A DNA stretch of 64,000 nucleotides from CADCWN01 sp046328475 (GCA_046328475.1 JAXLWN010000014.1:1-64000); one strand, 5' to 3'; counted from the stretch's first letter, positions 1 through 9,312 are shown. Program-made: numbers and translations. The notes: generated by a model from the letters alone, not told the origin.

Positions 1-2869
1 GGTTGCCGTCAACGACGTAGACGACGTTGTCGGGTGCGATGGCGATGCCGTAGGGGGCGTTGAAGGCGTCATCGGGGGTGAGGCCGATGGCGGCGACGCC
101 GACGAGCTTGCCGTCGCGGTCGAACTTGAGCACCTGGCGCGTCGGCGAACTGGTCGCGTAGACGCTGCCCTCGGCGTCAACCGCGAGGTAGGGCTCGTAG
201 AAGGCCTGCCCTTCCCAGGCGGCGACCGGCCACTGGGCGACCGGCGCGCCCTGCGCGTCGAAGACGGCGATCCGCGCGTTGTTGCTGTCGGCGACGTAGA
301 TGCGCGAGCCATCGGCGCTGATCGCGATGCCGACCGGCTCGTCGAGTTGCCCCGCCGTGACCCCCTTCGTGCCGAACTCGCGCAGGAAGGTGCCATCCTG
401 GTTGTAGACAACCACCCGGCCGTTCCCGGTGTCGGTCACGAAGAGATCGCCGTTCGGGGCGAAGGCGAGGCCGCGCGGGCCGAAGAGCCCTTCCTTGCGG
501 TCGCCCACCGGCGGGACGCTGACGATGTTGGCGTAGGTGCCCCAGGCTTTCACGAAGGTGCCATCGGCGGTGAACTTGACGATCCGGTAGTTCCAGGTGT
601 CGGCGACGTAGACCGCGCCGTCCGGGCCGACCGCGATCCCGGTCGGGCCGCGATTGCTCTCGCGCCAGAGCTGCCCATCGCCGTGGCCGAGGGTGCCGAA
701 GGTGCGGACGAACGAGCCGTCCGGGGCGAACTGCTGGACGCGCGAGTTCATCATGTCCACGACGTAGATCGAGCCGTCGCGCCCGATGGCCGCGCCGCGC
801 GGCGAGTCGAACTGCCCCTGGGCCTTGCCGCGCCCAGGTCGCTCGTTGATGCCGAAGGGACCCGTCGCCGCCGGGGGCAGGAAGAGGCGCTCGGCCAGGG
901 TCGGGCCGTAGCCGACGACGAGGTTGTAGCTCGGCGCGGGCGCGACGTTGTTGCGGAAGATCCAGAAGCCGAGCGCCTGGAGCAGGGCGTTATTGCCGCC
1001 GCCCGTCAGCGGCTGGTCGGCGGGATAGGACCAGCGCAGCTTGTACTCGACCTCGGAATAGCCGAGCGGCGGGGCGGGCGTGCCATCGGCGGGGCGGAAG
1101 TAGATTTGCGGCACCGCCGTCCCCTGGGCCGCGACCGCGCCGACATTGCTGATCGGCGCGATGGTGAGATAGGGGAAGTCGCGCAGGTACCAGCGCACCG
1201 GCCATTCCACCGTCGGATCGACGTAGACGACCAGGCCATGCCCGCCGGTGATGTCCACGGCGGAGCGCTTCAGCGCGGTCTCGTCGCGCGAGAGCTTGAT
1301 CACGCGGTTCATCAGCGGCCCGATCTCGGGCGTGCTGGCCCCGTAGACCAGCGGCTCGCTCGCGATATCGGGGCGGTAGATGCCGAGGCCGACCGCCGAG
1401 CGGAGGGTGAAGCCGAGCAGGAAGACCGCCAGCCCGAGCGCCAACGCCCGCCCCGCCACCGCGCCCTCGATACGCCACCCAGCCCAGACGGCGGCGGCGG
1501 TCAGCGGGAGGGCGAAGCCGATCAGGGTCAGCAGGAAGCGGAAGGTGCGCGTCGAGTCGTCGTAGAGCGACGACTGCTGGAGGATATTGCCGAACGCCGC
1601 GCCCCAGGCGGTGAGCGCCAGCGCCGCGAAGAGGAGCACCAGGGCACCGCCGGTCCAGAAGGAGCCCTCGCGCCGCCAGTCGAGCGCATCCACCAGCCGC
1701 CCGAGCGTCACGCCGCCGAGGATGGAGAGCGGGAAGGAGACCAGCACCAGCAGTTCCGGCTGTTGCGCCCCGCCGACCAGCAGCAGGACCACCCCGGCGA
1801 CCGCCCAGATGACCAGCATCGCCCGCGCCTCGGTCCCGCCGCGCGGCGAGGGCTTGCCGCGCCCGGTGAAGAGGCTCACCGCGCCCCAGATCCCCGCCGC
1901 CAGCGCCAGCGGCTCGTAGAGCGGCAGGAGGGCGAGCGCGAAGCCGGGGCCGCGCCCGGCCAGGTTGTCGCCGATCGGGACGATGCTCTCCGTCCAGGCG
2001 AGCAACCAATCGCCGGGGCCGTTGGAGAGATTGCCGGGGACCGCGCCGAAGGCGCTGAAGACGAGCGCGAGCGTCGCGACGGCGATCAGGGCGGCGGGGA
2101 GGGCACCGGCGCGGGCGGCGGCGGCGAAGTTGGCGCGACCGAACGTTTCCTCGGCCACCGGTGCGGCGTCGTCATCCTCGGCGGGCGCGGCGACGGGCCG
2201 CAGGGCGACGAGGGCGGTCGCCGCGGCGACGATCAGCAGGGTGGTGATGCCGAGCGGGGTCGAGACGAAGAGGAGCGCGGCGGCGACGGCGGCGAAGATG
2301 AAGTCGTTGCGACGGCCGCGATCGAAGAGGCGCAGGATCGCGACGAAAAGGAGCGTGCCGAAAAAGGTGGCGTAGGCGTCGGGCTGGTCGCGCCGCGCGA
2401 AGTAGACCAGGCTGGGCGAGACGGCGAGCATGAGGGCGGAGCAGAGCGCGCCGGTGCGCCCGAGATAGGGGCGCAGCCAGATCGCGGCGATGACGGTCCC
2501 GACACCCGCCAGCGCGGGACCGAGGCGGGCGATTTCGTCGCTGACGCCGAAGAGGAAGAAGAGCATCGCGCTGAAGACGACGGCGAACGGCCCGCCCGCC
2601 GAGGCGTCGAGCGTCGTGCCGCTCCCCTGATAGAGCGCGAAGGCGGCGTAGGCGTGGCGCGAGCCCTCGATGCTGAGCGCGTCGCTGCCGAGCGCCAGGA
2701 GGCGCAGGGCCGCCGCGACGATCAGGACGCCACCCCAGGCCAGGATTTCAACGCCGTGGCGGCTCAGATCGATCGTACGCTGGAGCGGGGCCTCGACCGG
2801 GCCGCGCTCCTCGACGTAGACCTCATCCTCGGCCTCGCGCAAGTCGGGGCGCTGTTCGACTTCGAGCAT
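1..2869 (-). CDS. GT-C glycosyltransferase-like membrane protein fused to a C-terminal NHL beta-propeller (3' end outside window)
   Basis: I translated the minus strand from the ATG at 2869; about 956 residues are visible and the frame leaves the window still open. Residues about 30-500 form many hydrophobic segments, with an N-terminal stretch reading IEGSRHAYAAFALYQG like GT39/ArnT-type GT-C enzymes. A soluble domain follows, then from about residue 675 at least four NHL-type repeats with cores such as GSIYVVDMMNSRVQQF and GDLFVTDTGNGRVVVY. GT-C enzymes transfer sugars from lipid-linked donors on the outer membrane face; an attached NHL propeller would be extracytoplasmic. The start has a GAGAGG Shine-Dalgarno about 10 nt upstream and lies 44 nt after the stop of the Agl23-like gene, so the two are probably cotranscribed. 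Catalytic activity is inferred from fold only. Confidence 0.8.
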   Translation of the reverse strand, partial: MLEVEQRPDLREAEDEVYVEERGPVEAPLQRTIDLSRHGVEILAWGGVLIVAAALRLLALGSDALSIEGSRHAYAAFALYQGSGTTLDASAGGPFAVVFSAMLFFLFGVSDEIARLGPALAGVGTVIAAIWLRPYLGRTGALCSALMLAVSPSLVYFARRDQPDAYATFFGTLLFVAILRLFDRGRRNDFIFAAVAAALLFVSTPLGITTLLIVAAATALVALRPVAAPAEDDDAAPVAEETFGRANFAAAARAGALPAALIAVATLALVFSAFGAVPGNLSNGPGDWLLAWTESIVPIGDNLAGRGPGFALALLPLYEPLALAAGIWGAVSLFTGRGKPSPRGGTEARAMLVIWAVAGVVLLLVGGAQQPELLVLVSFPLSILGGVTLGRLVDALDWRREGSFWTGGALVLLFAALALTAWGAAFGNILQQSSLYDDSTRTFRFLLTLIGFALPLTAAAVWAGWRIEGAVAGRALALGLAVFLLGFTLRSAVGLGIYRPDIASEPLVYGASTPEIGPLMNRVIKLSRDETALKRSAVDITGGHGLVVYVDPTVEWPVRWYLRDFPYLTIAPISNVGAVAAQGTAVPQIYFRPADGTPAPPLGYSEVEYKLRWSYPADQPLTGGGNNALLQALGFWIFRNNVAPAPSYNLVVGYGPTLAERLFLPPAATGPFGINERPGRGKAQGQFDSPRGAAIGRDGSIYVVDMMNSRVQQFAPDGSFVRTFGTLGHGDGQLWRESNRGPTGIAVGPDGAVYVADTWNYRIVKFTADGTFVKAWGTYANIVSVPPVGDRKEGLFGPRGLAFAPNGDLFVTDTGNGRVVVYNQDGTFLREFGTKGVTAGQLDEPVGIAISADGSRIYVADSNNARIAVFDAQGAPVAQWPVAAWEGQAFYEPYLAVDAEGSVYATSSPTRQVLKFDRDGKLVGVAAIGLTPDDAFNAPYGIAIAPDNVVYVVDGN

Positions 2870-2913
2870 TCGTGCGATTTCCTCTCGATTGACGGTCGGT
2901 TGACTGACAACGA

Positions 2914-5373
2914 TCAGCGGTAGCGGATCGCGTTGAACTGCGGCAGCAGATCCTTGTGGACAAAGACGGTGAAGCCATAGGTGCCGAGCGGCTGGCGCAG
3001 GTCGTGGTAGGCCAGGATGCGGAACATGTTGGCCTGCCCCTGCGGCGTGAAGCTCGCGGTCGTCGAGGCGAAGACGCTCCCGATCACCTTGGTGAGGGTA
3101 TATGGCTGTTGCTCGGTGCTCCAGGCATTCCAGCCCGGATCGAGTTCCGGCGCGAGGGCAAAGACGCGATAGACCTCCTCCGGATAGTTCCAGCGCATCT
3201 CGTAGGGCTGGCCGACGAAGTCGCTCAACTGGCTGGTCAGTTCCGGGTGGCTCGCGAGGTTGTCGTTGCCGACCAGCACGATCGCGGTGCCCTCGTTGGG
3301 CGCGCCGGCCAGCGTGCAGCCGTTGGTGCTGCACGAGAAGAAGTTCTTGCGGGTGTAGTTGCGGAGGTACCAGTTGAACGGCCAGGAGGTGCTGTCGTCG
3401 AAGTAGATCGGGAGGTCCTTGCCGCCGGTCTGCAACTCGGAGAATTCGTCCAGTTCCTTCATGAAGCGGGTCACGTCGGGCGAGGTCTGGACGTAGACCA
3501 GCATGTCCTTCGGCACATCGCCGTTCTGGAAGGCGAGCGCCCACCCGGCGTGGATCTGGAAGAAGAGCATCGCCGCCGACAACGCCAGCAGGGTCGTCCG
3601 CCCGGAATGGTGCCAGCCGCGCACCAGCGCCAGCAGGCCCACCAGCGCGAGGATCGCCAGCCAGGGGATGAAGAGCAGGTTCCAGCGCGAATAGTCGAGC
3701 AGGCGCGGGTCGCCGTTCGCCAATTGCGCCGTGGCGAAGAAGCCGCCCACCAGCGCGACGACCATCAGGGTGCCGTAGAACCAGCCGGAACGCGGCAGAA
3801 GAGACGCGAAGCGCGACGCCGGGGCTACCGCCTGCGCCTGCGCGACGCCCGCGATCCCGTACTCGATCAGCCGACCGATGACCAGCGCCGCCAGCAGCAG
3901 GAAGGGGAGGGTGGGATGGACCACGATCCAGGGCATCTTCTCGCCCGTCCAGGTGTAGAGGGCGATGCTGGCGAAGGCCCAATAGGCCATGAAGCCGCGC
4001 GCGAAGGGGAACGGGCCTTCGAAGCGCCCGAAGGCGCGGTGGGCGAAGAGGCGCCAGCCGGTCAGCACCAGGCCGATGCCGCCGAAGAAGGCCGGGATCG
4101 GATCGTACTGGGGCACCAGCAGCAGGTAGTAGAACCAGGGCTGGTCGCCGCGCCGCACGTCCTGCTGGCCGAGCCAGTAGAAGATCGCGCCGAGCGAGCC
4201 GGTGAAGATGCCGATCAGGTTGGAGAAGAAGGCGGTGTAGAGCACGGTGTAGATGCCGACGAAGAGGGTCAGCGCGATGTAGAGGGTGCGCCGGTTGCTG
4301 AAGAAGGCGTGTGCCGCCGCCGCGGGCGTGCCGGGCGCGGCATCGCCGAAGAGGGCGTCGTTCCAGTTGGACTTGCCCGAGATGGCGTTCAGTTGCTGCA
4401 CGAGGATCACGACGAAGCCTGCCAGCACAAAGATGCCGCAGAGGACCACCGGGTGGGAGGAGAGCGCCGCGATGTAATTCTTGATCTGCTCGTTGGTCGG
4501 CCGGTCCCAGGGGATGGGCGGCATCTTCGGCCAGCCGAGCAGCTTCGGCAGCACCTTCGCGACGAAGCCGAGCGCCACCACCATGCCGCCGCCGATCCAG
4601 AGGATGCGGCGGGCGGCGGTCCAGAAGAGCGCCAGCACCAGCGCCGACCCGAAGATGGCGGTGATGATGAAATAGTCTTCCTTATTGGTGAAATGGAAGC
4701 CCCAGGCCGCCGCCCCGACGAAGATCCAGAGCGGACGCCGCTCGGCGACGAAGCGGACGATGGCGATGAAGAGGAGCAGGGTGAAGAAGGCCGAGTAGAC
4801 ATCGTGGCGGTGGAAGCGCCCGAAGTAGAGGAACGAGGGCGAGGCCAGCAGCAAGCCGGAGGCGGTCAGCGCGCCCCATTTGCCCAACTCGCGCCGCAGG
4901 AACCAGGGGAGCAGCACCGTGGCCACGCTGATGGCGGCGGCGAAATAGCGCGACGAGGCGTCGCTGTCGCCGAAGAGGAGGTAGGAGAGCGCGGCACCGT
5001 GGAAGAGGAACGGGCCGTGCATCAGCGGGTCGTGGATGTAGCCGCCGCCGACGTAGTAGGTCCAGGAGTAGAAGGAGTGCAGGCTCTCGTCGTGGTGCTC
5101 GGCCTCGTAGCCGAGGTTATAGAAGCGCGAGAAGAGTGCCGCGACGGCGAAGAGCAGGTAGAGCACGCCCTCGATGCTGATCCGCGTCGGGAAGTGGAAG
5201 CGCGCGGCGACCGCCCCCTGCATGGCCGAGGCTACGCCGCGCCCCTGCCTGGTCGCGGCGGTATCCGGTGTCGTGGCGGGCCGCTCGGGTGCGCGGCGCG
5301 GGCGTGACGGACTCGCCACAGCGGCGAGCGGCTGATTCGCCCGGGCTTTGCGAAGCGGTACGTCATTTGCCAA
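2914..5373 (-). CDS. TIGR03663-family (Agl23-like) GT-C membrane protein
   Basis: This polytopic membrane protein belongs to the family called flippase activity-associated protein Agl23 in haloarchaea and TIGR03663 in Chloroflexi. It is believed to act in lipid-linked glycan or S-layer glycosylation at the cell surface. The conserved N-terminal motifs HHDESLHSF and YIHDPLMHGPFLFH are clear and are followed by about a dozen hydrophobic segments and a C-terminal soluble domain. The frame is open up to a GTG at 5487, but I chose the TTG at 5373 because GGAG lies 7 nt before it. An ATG at 5223, just before the first conserved block, is the main alternative. It is cotranscribed with the downstream GT-C/NHL gene. 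Confidence 0.8.
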   Translation of the reverse strand: MANDVPLRKARANQPLAAVASPSRPRRAPERPATTPDTAATRQGRGVASAMQGAVAARFHFPTRISIEGVLYLLFAVAALFSRFYNLGYEAEHHDESLHSFYSWTYYVGGGYIHDPLMHGPFLFHGAALSYLLFGDSDASSRYFAAAISVATVLLPWFLRRELGKWGALTASGLLLASPSFLYFGRFHRHDVYSAFFTLLLFIAIVRFVAERRPLWIFVGAAAWGFHFTNKEDYFIITAIFGSALVLALFWTAARRILWIGGGMVVALGFVAKVLPKLLGWPKMPPIPWDRPTNEQIKNYIAALSSHPVVLCGIFVLAGFVVILVQQLNAISGKSNWNDALFGDAAPGTPAAAAHAFFSNRRTLYIALTLFVGIYTVLYTAFFSNLIGIFTGSLGAIFYWLGQQDVRRGDQPWFYYLLLVPQYDPIPAFFGGIGLVLTGWRLFAHRAFGRFEGPFPFARGFMAYWAFASIALYTWTGEKMPWIVVHPTLPFLLLAALVIGRLIEYGIAGVAQAQAVAPASRFASLLPRSGWFYGTLMVVALVGGFFATAQLANGDPRLLDYSRWNLLFIPWLAILALVGLLALVRGWHHSGRTTLLALSAAMLFFQIHAGWALAFQNGDVPKDMLVYVQTSPDVTRFMKELDEFSELQTGGKDLPIYFDDSTSWPFNWYLRNYTRKNFFSCSTNGCTLAGAPNEGTAIVLVGNDNLASHPELTSQLSDFVGQPYEMRWNYPEEVYRVFALAPELDPGWNAWSTEQQPYTLTKVIGSVFASTTASFTPQGQANMFRILAYHDLRQPLGTYGFTVFVHKDLLPQFNAIRYR

Positions 5374-5533
5374 GATTCTTCTCCGCTGTATCGCGCTCAG
5401 GCGGCGATCCCGACCGGCGCGAGTAGTCTGGTGCTCCTGTAACCAGGCGTATTCCGACCAGCGGAACCGCGCGGTGCAACGCTGCACACCTATACTGTCG
5501 ATTGCAACGCGCCATCGTTACACGAAGTTCCGT

Positions 5534-5617
5534 GCGTTGTTGCAGGTTACAAGTTGGCAAGTTCCAAGTTTCTCGCTCCGAACCTGCAACCTGCAACTTG
5601 CCAACCTGCAACAACGC
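5534..5617. repeat. Heptanucleotide inverted-repeat cluster
   Basis: A left arm built from GTTGCAG, AAGTTGG and AAGTTCC-like units is mirrored by AACCTGCAAC and AACTTGCC units on the right, giving a long imperfect hairpin immediately 3' of the dinB-like gene. Confidence 0.7.
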
Positions 5618-5621
5618 CCCA

Positions 5622-6113
5622 TCACGACGTGCGTTCGCGCATGAAGAGCGAGAAGTCGATGTCGCCCGGCGAATAGCCGTAATTGGTCAGCATCGCGGCG
5701 ACTTCGCCACGGTGTTGCGTGCCGTGGTTCACAACGTGGACCAGCTGCGTCCAGAGCGGGTGGGCGTAGCGCTGCCCCTGACGGATGTAGGCGATGTCGC
5801 GGTCGAACTCGCTGGCGTCGAGCGTCGCGAGATAGGCCCCCATCGCCGCGCGATTCTCTGCCCAGGCCGCAACGAGGAGTTCGACCGTGGAGCAATCGGG
5901 CTGCGTCAGCGCGGCGGCGCTGTCCCCGCGCCAACGCGAACGCCACGCCTGCTCGGTGCCGAGGACGTGCATCAGCGTGCCGCGCACGCCACCCCAGCTA
6001 TAGCCCAGGTCGGCGACGAACTGCTCCTGGGTGAGGTGCGCGACCTGGCGCAGGATCCGGTCATGCGCCCAGTAGTTGTACTCGTAGAGCAGTTGGATAT
6101 CGGCGACGCGCAT
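5622..6113 (-). CDS. DinB family protein
   Basis: The 163-residue product has the DinB/YfiT four-helix-bundle pattern: YNYWAHDRIL near the N-terminus, HVLGTEQAWRSRW in the middle and HVVNHGTQHRGEVAAML near the C-terminus, supplying the usual three metal-binding histidines. Members act as metal-dependent thiol S-transferases or are of unknown substrate; many are damage-inducible in Bacillus. I chose the ATG at 6113 because AGGA lies 5 nt upstream; an in-frame TTG at 6128 would overlap that site. It lies on the same strand as the GT2 gene upstream (54 nt gap) and may share its transcript. Function beyond the fold is not inferable. Confidence 0.85.
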   Translation of the reverse strand: MRVADIQLLYEYNYWAHDRILRQVAHLTQEQFVADLGYSWGGVRGTLMHVLGTEQAWRSRWRGDSAAALTQPDCSTVELLVAAWAENRAAMGAYLATLDASEFDRDIAYIRQGQRYAHPLWTQLVHVVNHGTQHRGEVAAMLTNYGYSPGDIDFSLFMRERTS

Positions 6114-6167
6114 GGGGTTCCTTTGCAACTCGCGGGGCCGGGGACCCGGCGCGCGGACCGCTGGCGA

Positions 6168-6953
6168 CTAATCGCCGCTGATCGCCAGGGCGCGGCGGCG
6201 CTGGCGCAGTTGGCGTGCGCGGACGCGCAGCAGGCCCTTGATATCCTCGGTCGCGGTGGAGACGATCTTCACGCGGCTGTCGAGGTCTTCGATCCAATCG
6301 ACCGGCACCTCGTAGATCCGCATCCCGCGCTCCTCGGCCAGCAGCAGGAGTTCGGTGTCGAAGAACCACTCGTTGTTCTCGATCTCGGGGATGAGCTGCT
6401 GCGCGACGCTCCGCTTGACGGCCTTGAAGCCGCACTGCGCGTCGGAGAACTTGTTGCGGAAGATCGCCTTGATCATCAGGTTGTAGCAGCGGGAAATGAC
6501 CTCGCGCTTCCACTGGCGAGTGACGACCGCGCCCTTCAGCAGGCGCGAGCCGATGGCGACCTCGCTGTGCCCGGTGGCGATCGGCGCGACGAGCGGCAGG
6601 AAGGACTGGAGGTTGGTGGAGAGATCGACATCCATATAGGAGACGACATCCGCCTCCGAGGCGAGCCAGGCGGCCTTGAGCGCCCGCCCGCGCCCCTTGC
6701 GGTCGAGGTGCAGCACCTGCACGCGCGGGTTCGCTTCCGACAGCCCCTTGGCAATCTCCAGGGTGTGGTCGGTGGAGGCGTTGTTGGCGATGATGACGCG
6801 CCAGTCATACGGGAAGTAGGTACCCAGGTACTCGCAGAGGGTGGCGATACTTTTGGGCAATGCCACTTCTTCGTTGTAGACCGGGATGATAATGTCCACC
6901 CGGACCTGACTGAAAGGCAACGCTTCGAGCCGCCGTGGTTCCTGCCGTGCCAT
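6168..6953 (-). CDS. Glycosyltransferase family 2 (polyprenyl/dolichyl-phosphate sugar synthase type)
   Basis: The 261-residue product has a GT-A fold: VDIIIPVYNEE at about residues 18-28, NNASTDHT after the next strand, and the DxD-type metal site in SYMDVDLSTN. The downstream block SDAQCGFKAVKRSVAQQL and the FFDTELLLLAEERG segment match DPM1-like synthases that load a sugar onto a polyprenyl phosphate. Such an enzyme would supply lipid-linked donors for the GT-C enzymes encoded just downstream on the same strand. No membrane segment is obvious, so it is probably cytosolic or peripheral. The ATG at 6953 is preferred over an upstream in-frame codon at 7001, although its Shine-Dalgarno is weak. 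Confidence 0.85.
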   Translation of the reverse strand: MARQEPRRLEALPFSQVRVDIIIPVYNEEVALPKSIATLCEYLGTYFPYDWRVIIANNASTDHTLEIAKGLSEANPRVQVLHLDRKGRGRALKAAWLASEADVVSYMDVDLSTNLQSFLPLVAPIATGHSEVAIGSRLLKGAVVTRQWKREVISRCYNLMIKAIFRNKFSDAQCGFKAVKRSVAQQLIPEIENNEWFFDTELLLLAEERGMRIYEVPVDWIEDLDSRVKIVSTATEDIKGLLRVRARQLRQRRRALAISGD

Positions 6954-7078
6954 TGCGCCCCGCCCTATCCTTCTATATTCCCGGTCGAGACGCTGACGCA
7001 ACCAGCGACGATACGCTCGCCGTCTCTTGCGTTGCCCGCTCGCCGCCTGCTCAACCAGTTCACGACCAGATCGTTACC

Positions 7079-7084
7079 ATTATA
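7079..7084 (-). promoter_or_regulatory. Probable -10 element for the GT2 gene
   Basis: On the minus strand a consensus TATAAT lies in an AT-richer pocket about 125 nt upstream of the GT2 start; no convincing -35 is at 17 nt. Alternative TACTAT lies a few bases upstream. Confidence 0.35.
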
Positions 7085-7139
7085 GACGATAGTACCGCAA
7101 TGCCGCTGACCTTCCCAATAGCCAAATAGGACTGAATTG

Positions 7140-7940
7140 TCAGGAACCATTCTGGCCGAGCAGGGGCCAGAAGCGCTCCGCCGCCCCGTGATCGCCGCCA
7201 ATCTCGCCCGCCCAGGCCATCACCGCACCCGGCCAATCGTCGGTGAAGCGGAAAATCGTCGGCAACTGCGTGCGGTAGGCGGCGATGGCGGCGATCCGGC
7301 GCGGCAGCGTCGCGGCAATCGGCACCAGTTCCGGTTCGCCGAGCGCGGCCCGGATCGCCGCCAGGCGTCGCTCGCGCTCGTCGCCCAGGATGGCGTAGGG
7401 GAAATCCTCGTAGCCGAGGACGCGCAGGCCGCGCGCCGCGAGGATCTGGCCCACCTGGTAGACGATCTGGTGATCGACATGGTTCCCGATTGCCAGGGGG
7501 ACGTAGAGGGTGGAGAGGTTGGGGAGGGCGGCGATAGCGACGGTGAGTTGCGCCACCAGCGATGCGTCGCCGGGGAGGATCGGGCCGAAGAGGGCTTCGT
7601 CGGAGAGGTACTGGTCGCCGCGATAGATCGCGTCGAGATAGGGAAATGTGCGCGTGGCGCAACCGAGGATGCTGGCCGCCGCGCGCTCCTCGTCGCCGCG
7701 CACGGCGACGGTGTCGTGGCCGTCGGTGCCCCAGCGCTCGTGCTGCCAGCGGGCGAAGGCGGTCAGGCTCTCGCCGCCGGGGGTGCCGCCGAAGACGGTG
7801 ACGACGAGCGGCGCTGGCGAGGAGGCCACAGCCGGGTCCGCAGACGGGTCCCGGCGGGTAGCCTCGGCCAGCGCCGCGACCGTGCCGCCGCAGGAGAGGG
7901 CGACATCGTCGTAGTGCGGGGCGAGGAAGATTGCGGTCAT
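7140..7940 (-). CDS. PIG-L family deacetylase (LmbE-like)
   Basis: The 266-residue product starts MTAIFLAPHYDDVALSCGG, which is the metal-binding PHxDD motif of the PIG-L/LmbE N-acetylglucosaminyl deacetylase family, and carries the second motif HVDHQIVYQV. Enzymes of this family remove the N-acetyl group from GlcNAc conjugates (GlcNAc-PI, mycothiol and bacillithiol precursors) using zinc. No signal peptide is seen. GGAG lies upstream of the ATG. Its position in a run of glycosyltransferase genes suggests a role in modifying a glycolipid or cell-surface glycan, but a thiol-biosynthetic role is equally compatible. A small membrane protein gene is 27 nt upstream on the same strand. Confidence 0.9.
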   Translation of the reverse strand: MTAIFLAPHYDDVALSCGGTVAALAEATRRDPSADPAVASSPAPLVVTVFGGTPGGESLTAFARWQHERWGTDGHDTVAVRGDEERAAASILGCATRTFPYLDAIYRGDQYLSDEALFGPILPGDASLVAQLTVAIAALPNLSTLYVPLAIGNHVDHQIVYQVGQILAARGLRVLGYEDFPYAILGDERERRLAAIRAALGEPELVPIAATLPRRIAAIAAYRTQLPTIFRFTDDWPGAVMAWAGEIGGDHGAAERFWPLLGQNGS

Positions 7941-7967
7941 CGCCCCGCGCTCCCGGGCGCGCGGCGC

Positions 7968-8144
7968 TCAGCCTTCGCGCGAAGCGTCACGGCGAAAGAA
8001 GTAGGCCATCACGACGGTGCCGACAACACCGCAGATAACCCAGAAGAGCGCGTAGGGGCCGTACCCGCCCCAGAGCGTCATGCCCGCGGCGAAGGCGATG
8101 AAGAGTGCGAAGAGGAGCCACATCCCCCAGAAATCTTTGCTCAC
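7968..8144 (-). CDS. Small two-TM membrane protein
   Basis: This 58-residue protein starts at a GTG with a GGAGG Shine-Dalgarno 9 nt upstream; a longer frame from 8180 lacks such a site. It has two hydrophobic segments, WGMWLLFALFIAFAAGM and LFWVICGVVGTVVMAYF, separated by a short polar loop, and a basic tail FRRDASREG. I recognise no family. It lies 27 nt upstream of the PIG-L gene, so the two are probably cotranscribed. Confidence 0.65.
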   Translation of the reverse strand: MSKDFWGMWLLFALFIAFAAGMTLWGGYGPYALFWVICGVVGTVVMAYFFRRDASREG

Positions 8145-8225
8145 GCCGTCCGACCTCCCCGTATGCCAGCACTGCGCCAACCTCGCGGCTGGCGTGAAAT
8201 CGCGCAGGCGTAGTCTAGCAGATTC

Positions 8226-8294
8226 GTGGGGCGTGTGGGCGGATGGGTGTGAGGGCGTGGGGGCGTGGGAGCGTGGGGGCGTGGGACGTGAGGC
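8226..8294. repeat. Tandem GGGCGTG-type heptanucleotide array
   Basis: About eight degenerate copies of GGGCGTG/GGAGCGTG occur head to tail in the region between the divergent small membrane gene and the alpha/beta hydrolase gene. Confidence 0.7.
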
Positions 8295-8395
8295 GCAAGA
8301 CGGGATTCATGGCTTGCAATGCGGTGTTTGTATGGCTACGATTCAAAGTCTGCGCTGGCGGCAGTGGGGCGGTCGGCATCTGTGGTGGGGCGAGT

Positions 8396-9277
8396 GTGGA
8401 AACGGGTATTGAAGAGCGTCGTGTCGTCGTCGATGGGCTGGTCGCGCGCTATGTTGTGGCTGGGGATGGCCCGGCGCTGGTGCTGCTGCACGGCGATGGT
8501 GACAGCAAGTTCTCGTGGACGTGGGTGCTGCCCGCGCTGGCGCGCACCCACCGGGTGTACGCGCTCGACTTGCCCGGCTTCGACGGGGCGCGGTTGCCCG
8601 ACTATGCGCCCGCGCGCTTCGCCCGCTTCCTGGGCGCGTTCCTCGACGCGCTCGACATCCCGAGCGCCGCGATTGTCGGCAACTCGTTCGGCGGGTTGGT
8701 GGCGCTGCGGTTTGCGCTCGACACTCCCGAGCGCGTGCGCGCCCTGGGCCTGGTCGATAGCGCCGGGCTCGGGGTGGCGATGACGCCGGTGGCGACCGCG
8801 ATGGCGCTCCCCGGCTATGGCGAGGCCGCGCTCGGCTGGGGACAGACGCCGTTCGGCGCGGCGCAGCGCAACTGGCTCCGCCACACCATGCTCTTCGCGC
8901 GCTCCGGGTGCGTCCCGGCCGCCTGGTATGCCGAGCAGGAACGCCTCGCGCAGCGGCCCGGCTTCGCGGCGGCGACCCTCGCCGCGCTGCGCGCCATCAC
9001 CGGTCCCTCCGGGCAGCGCGAGGTGCTGCTGTGGCACCTGCCGCGCCTGGCGATGCCGACGCTCGTGCTCTGGGGCGCGAATGACTACGTTTTCCCCGTG
9101 TGGCAGGCCTACGCGGCCAGCGCCCAGTTGCGGCGCGGTCGCCTCACGATCCTCCCCAATTGCGGGCACATCCCGCACGTCGAGCGCCCGAGGGAGACGG
9201 CGGCTGCAATCGCCGACTTCTTGCGCCTTGCAGAGCGCCACCACGAGCAACCGATGATGCTGGCCGCTTCCAGCTAG
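8396..9277 (+). CDS. Alpha/beta hydrolase
   Basis: The 293-residue product is a classic alpha/beta-hydrolase: oxyanion region VLLHGDGDSKFSW, nucleophile elbow IVGNSFGGLVAL (GxSxG with the catalytic Ser), an acid-bearing strand LVLWGANDYVFP and the catalytic His in NCGHIPHVERP. The family includes C-C bond hydrolases, esterases and haloperoxidase-like enzymes; the substrate cannot be told. The frame is open back to 8243, but that extension runs through the upstream repeat, so I placed the start at the GTG at 8396, next to GGTGGGG as a weak ribosome site. It converges on the DNA glycosylase gene with only 28 nt between the stops. Confidence 0.85.
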   Translation: METGIEERRVVVDGLVARYVVAGDGPALVLLHGDGDSKFSWTWVLPALARTHRVYALDLPGFDGARLPDYAPARFARFLGAFLDALDIPSAAIVGNSFGGLVALRFALDTPERVRALGLVDSAGLGVAMTPVATAMALPGYGEAALGWGQTPFGAAQRNWLRHTMLFARSGCVPAAWYAEQERLAQRPGFAAATLAALRAITGPSGQREVLLWHLPRLAMPTLVLWGANDYVFPVWQAYAASAQLRRGRLTILPNCGHIPHVERPRETAAAIADFLRLAERHHEQPMMLAASS

Positions 9278-9278
9278 C

Positions 9279-9312
9279 CACTCATCACTCGTTACTCGTT
9301 ACTCGTTACTTC
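9279..9312. repeat. GTTACTC heptanucleotide array between convergent genes
   Basis: Four to five copies of an ACTCGTT unit fill the gap between the converging hydrolase and DNA glycosylase genes; the array supplies the TAA stop codon of the glycosylase gene. Confidence 0.75.

Noticed and set aside
347..2923. Long plus-strand open frame of 858 codons opposite the first GT-C gene
   Set aside because: The product is Arg/Ala/Glu/Gly-rich without any domain, and the minus strand reads a clean GT-C/NHL protein. It is a GC-rich antisense shadow.
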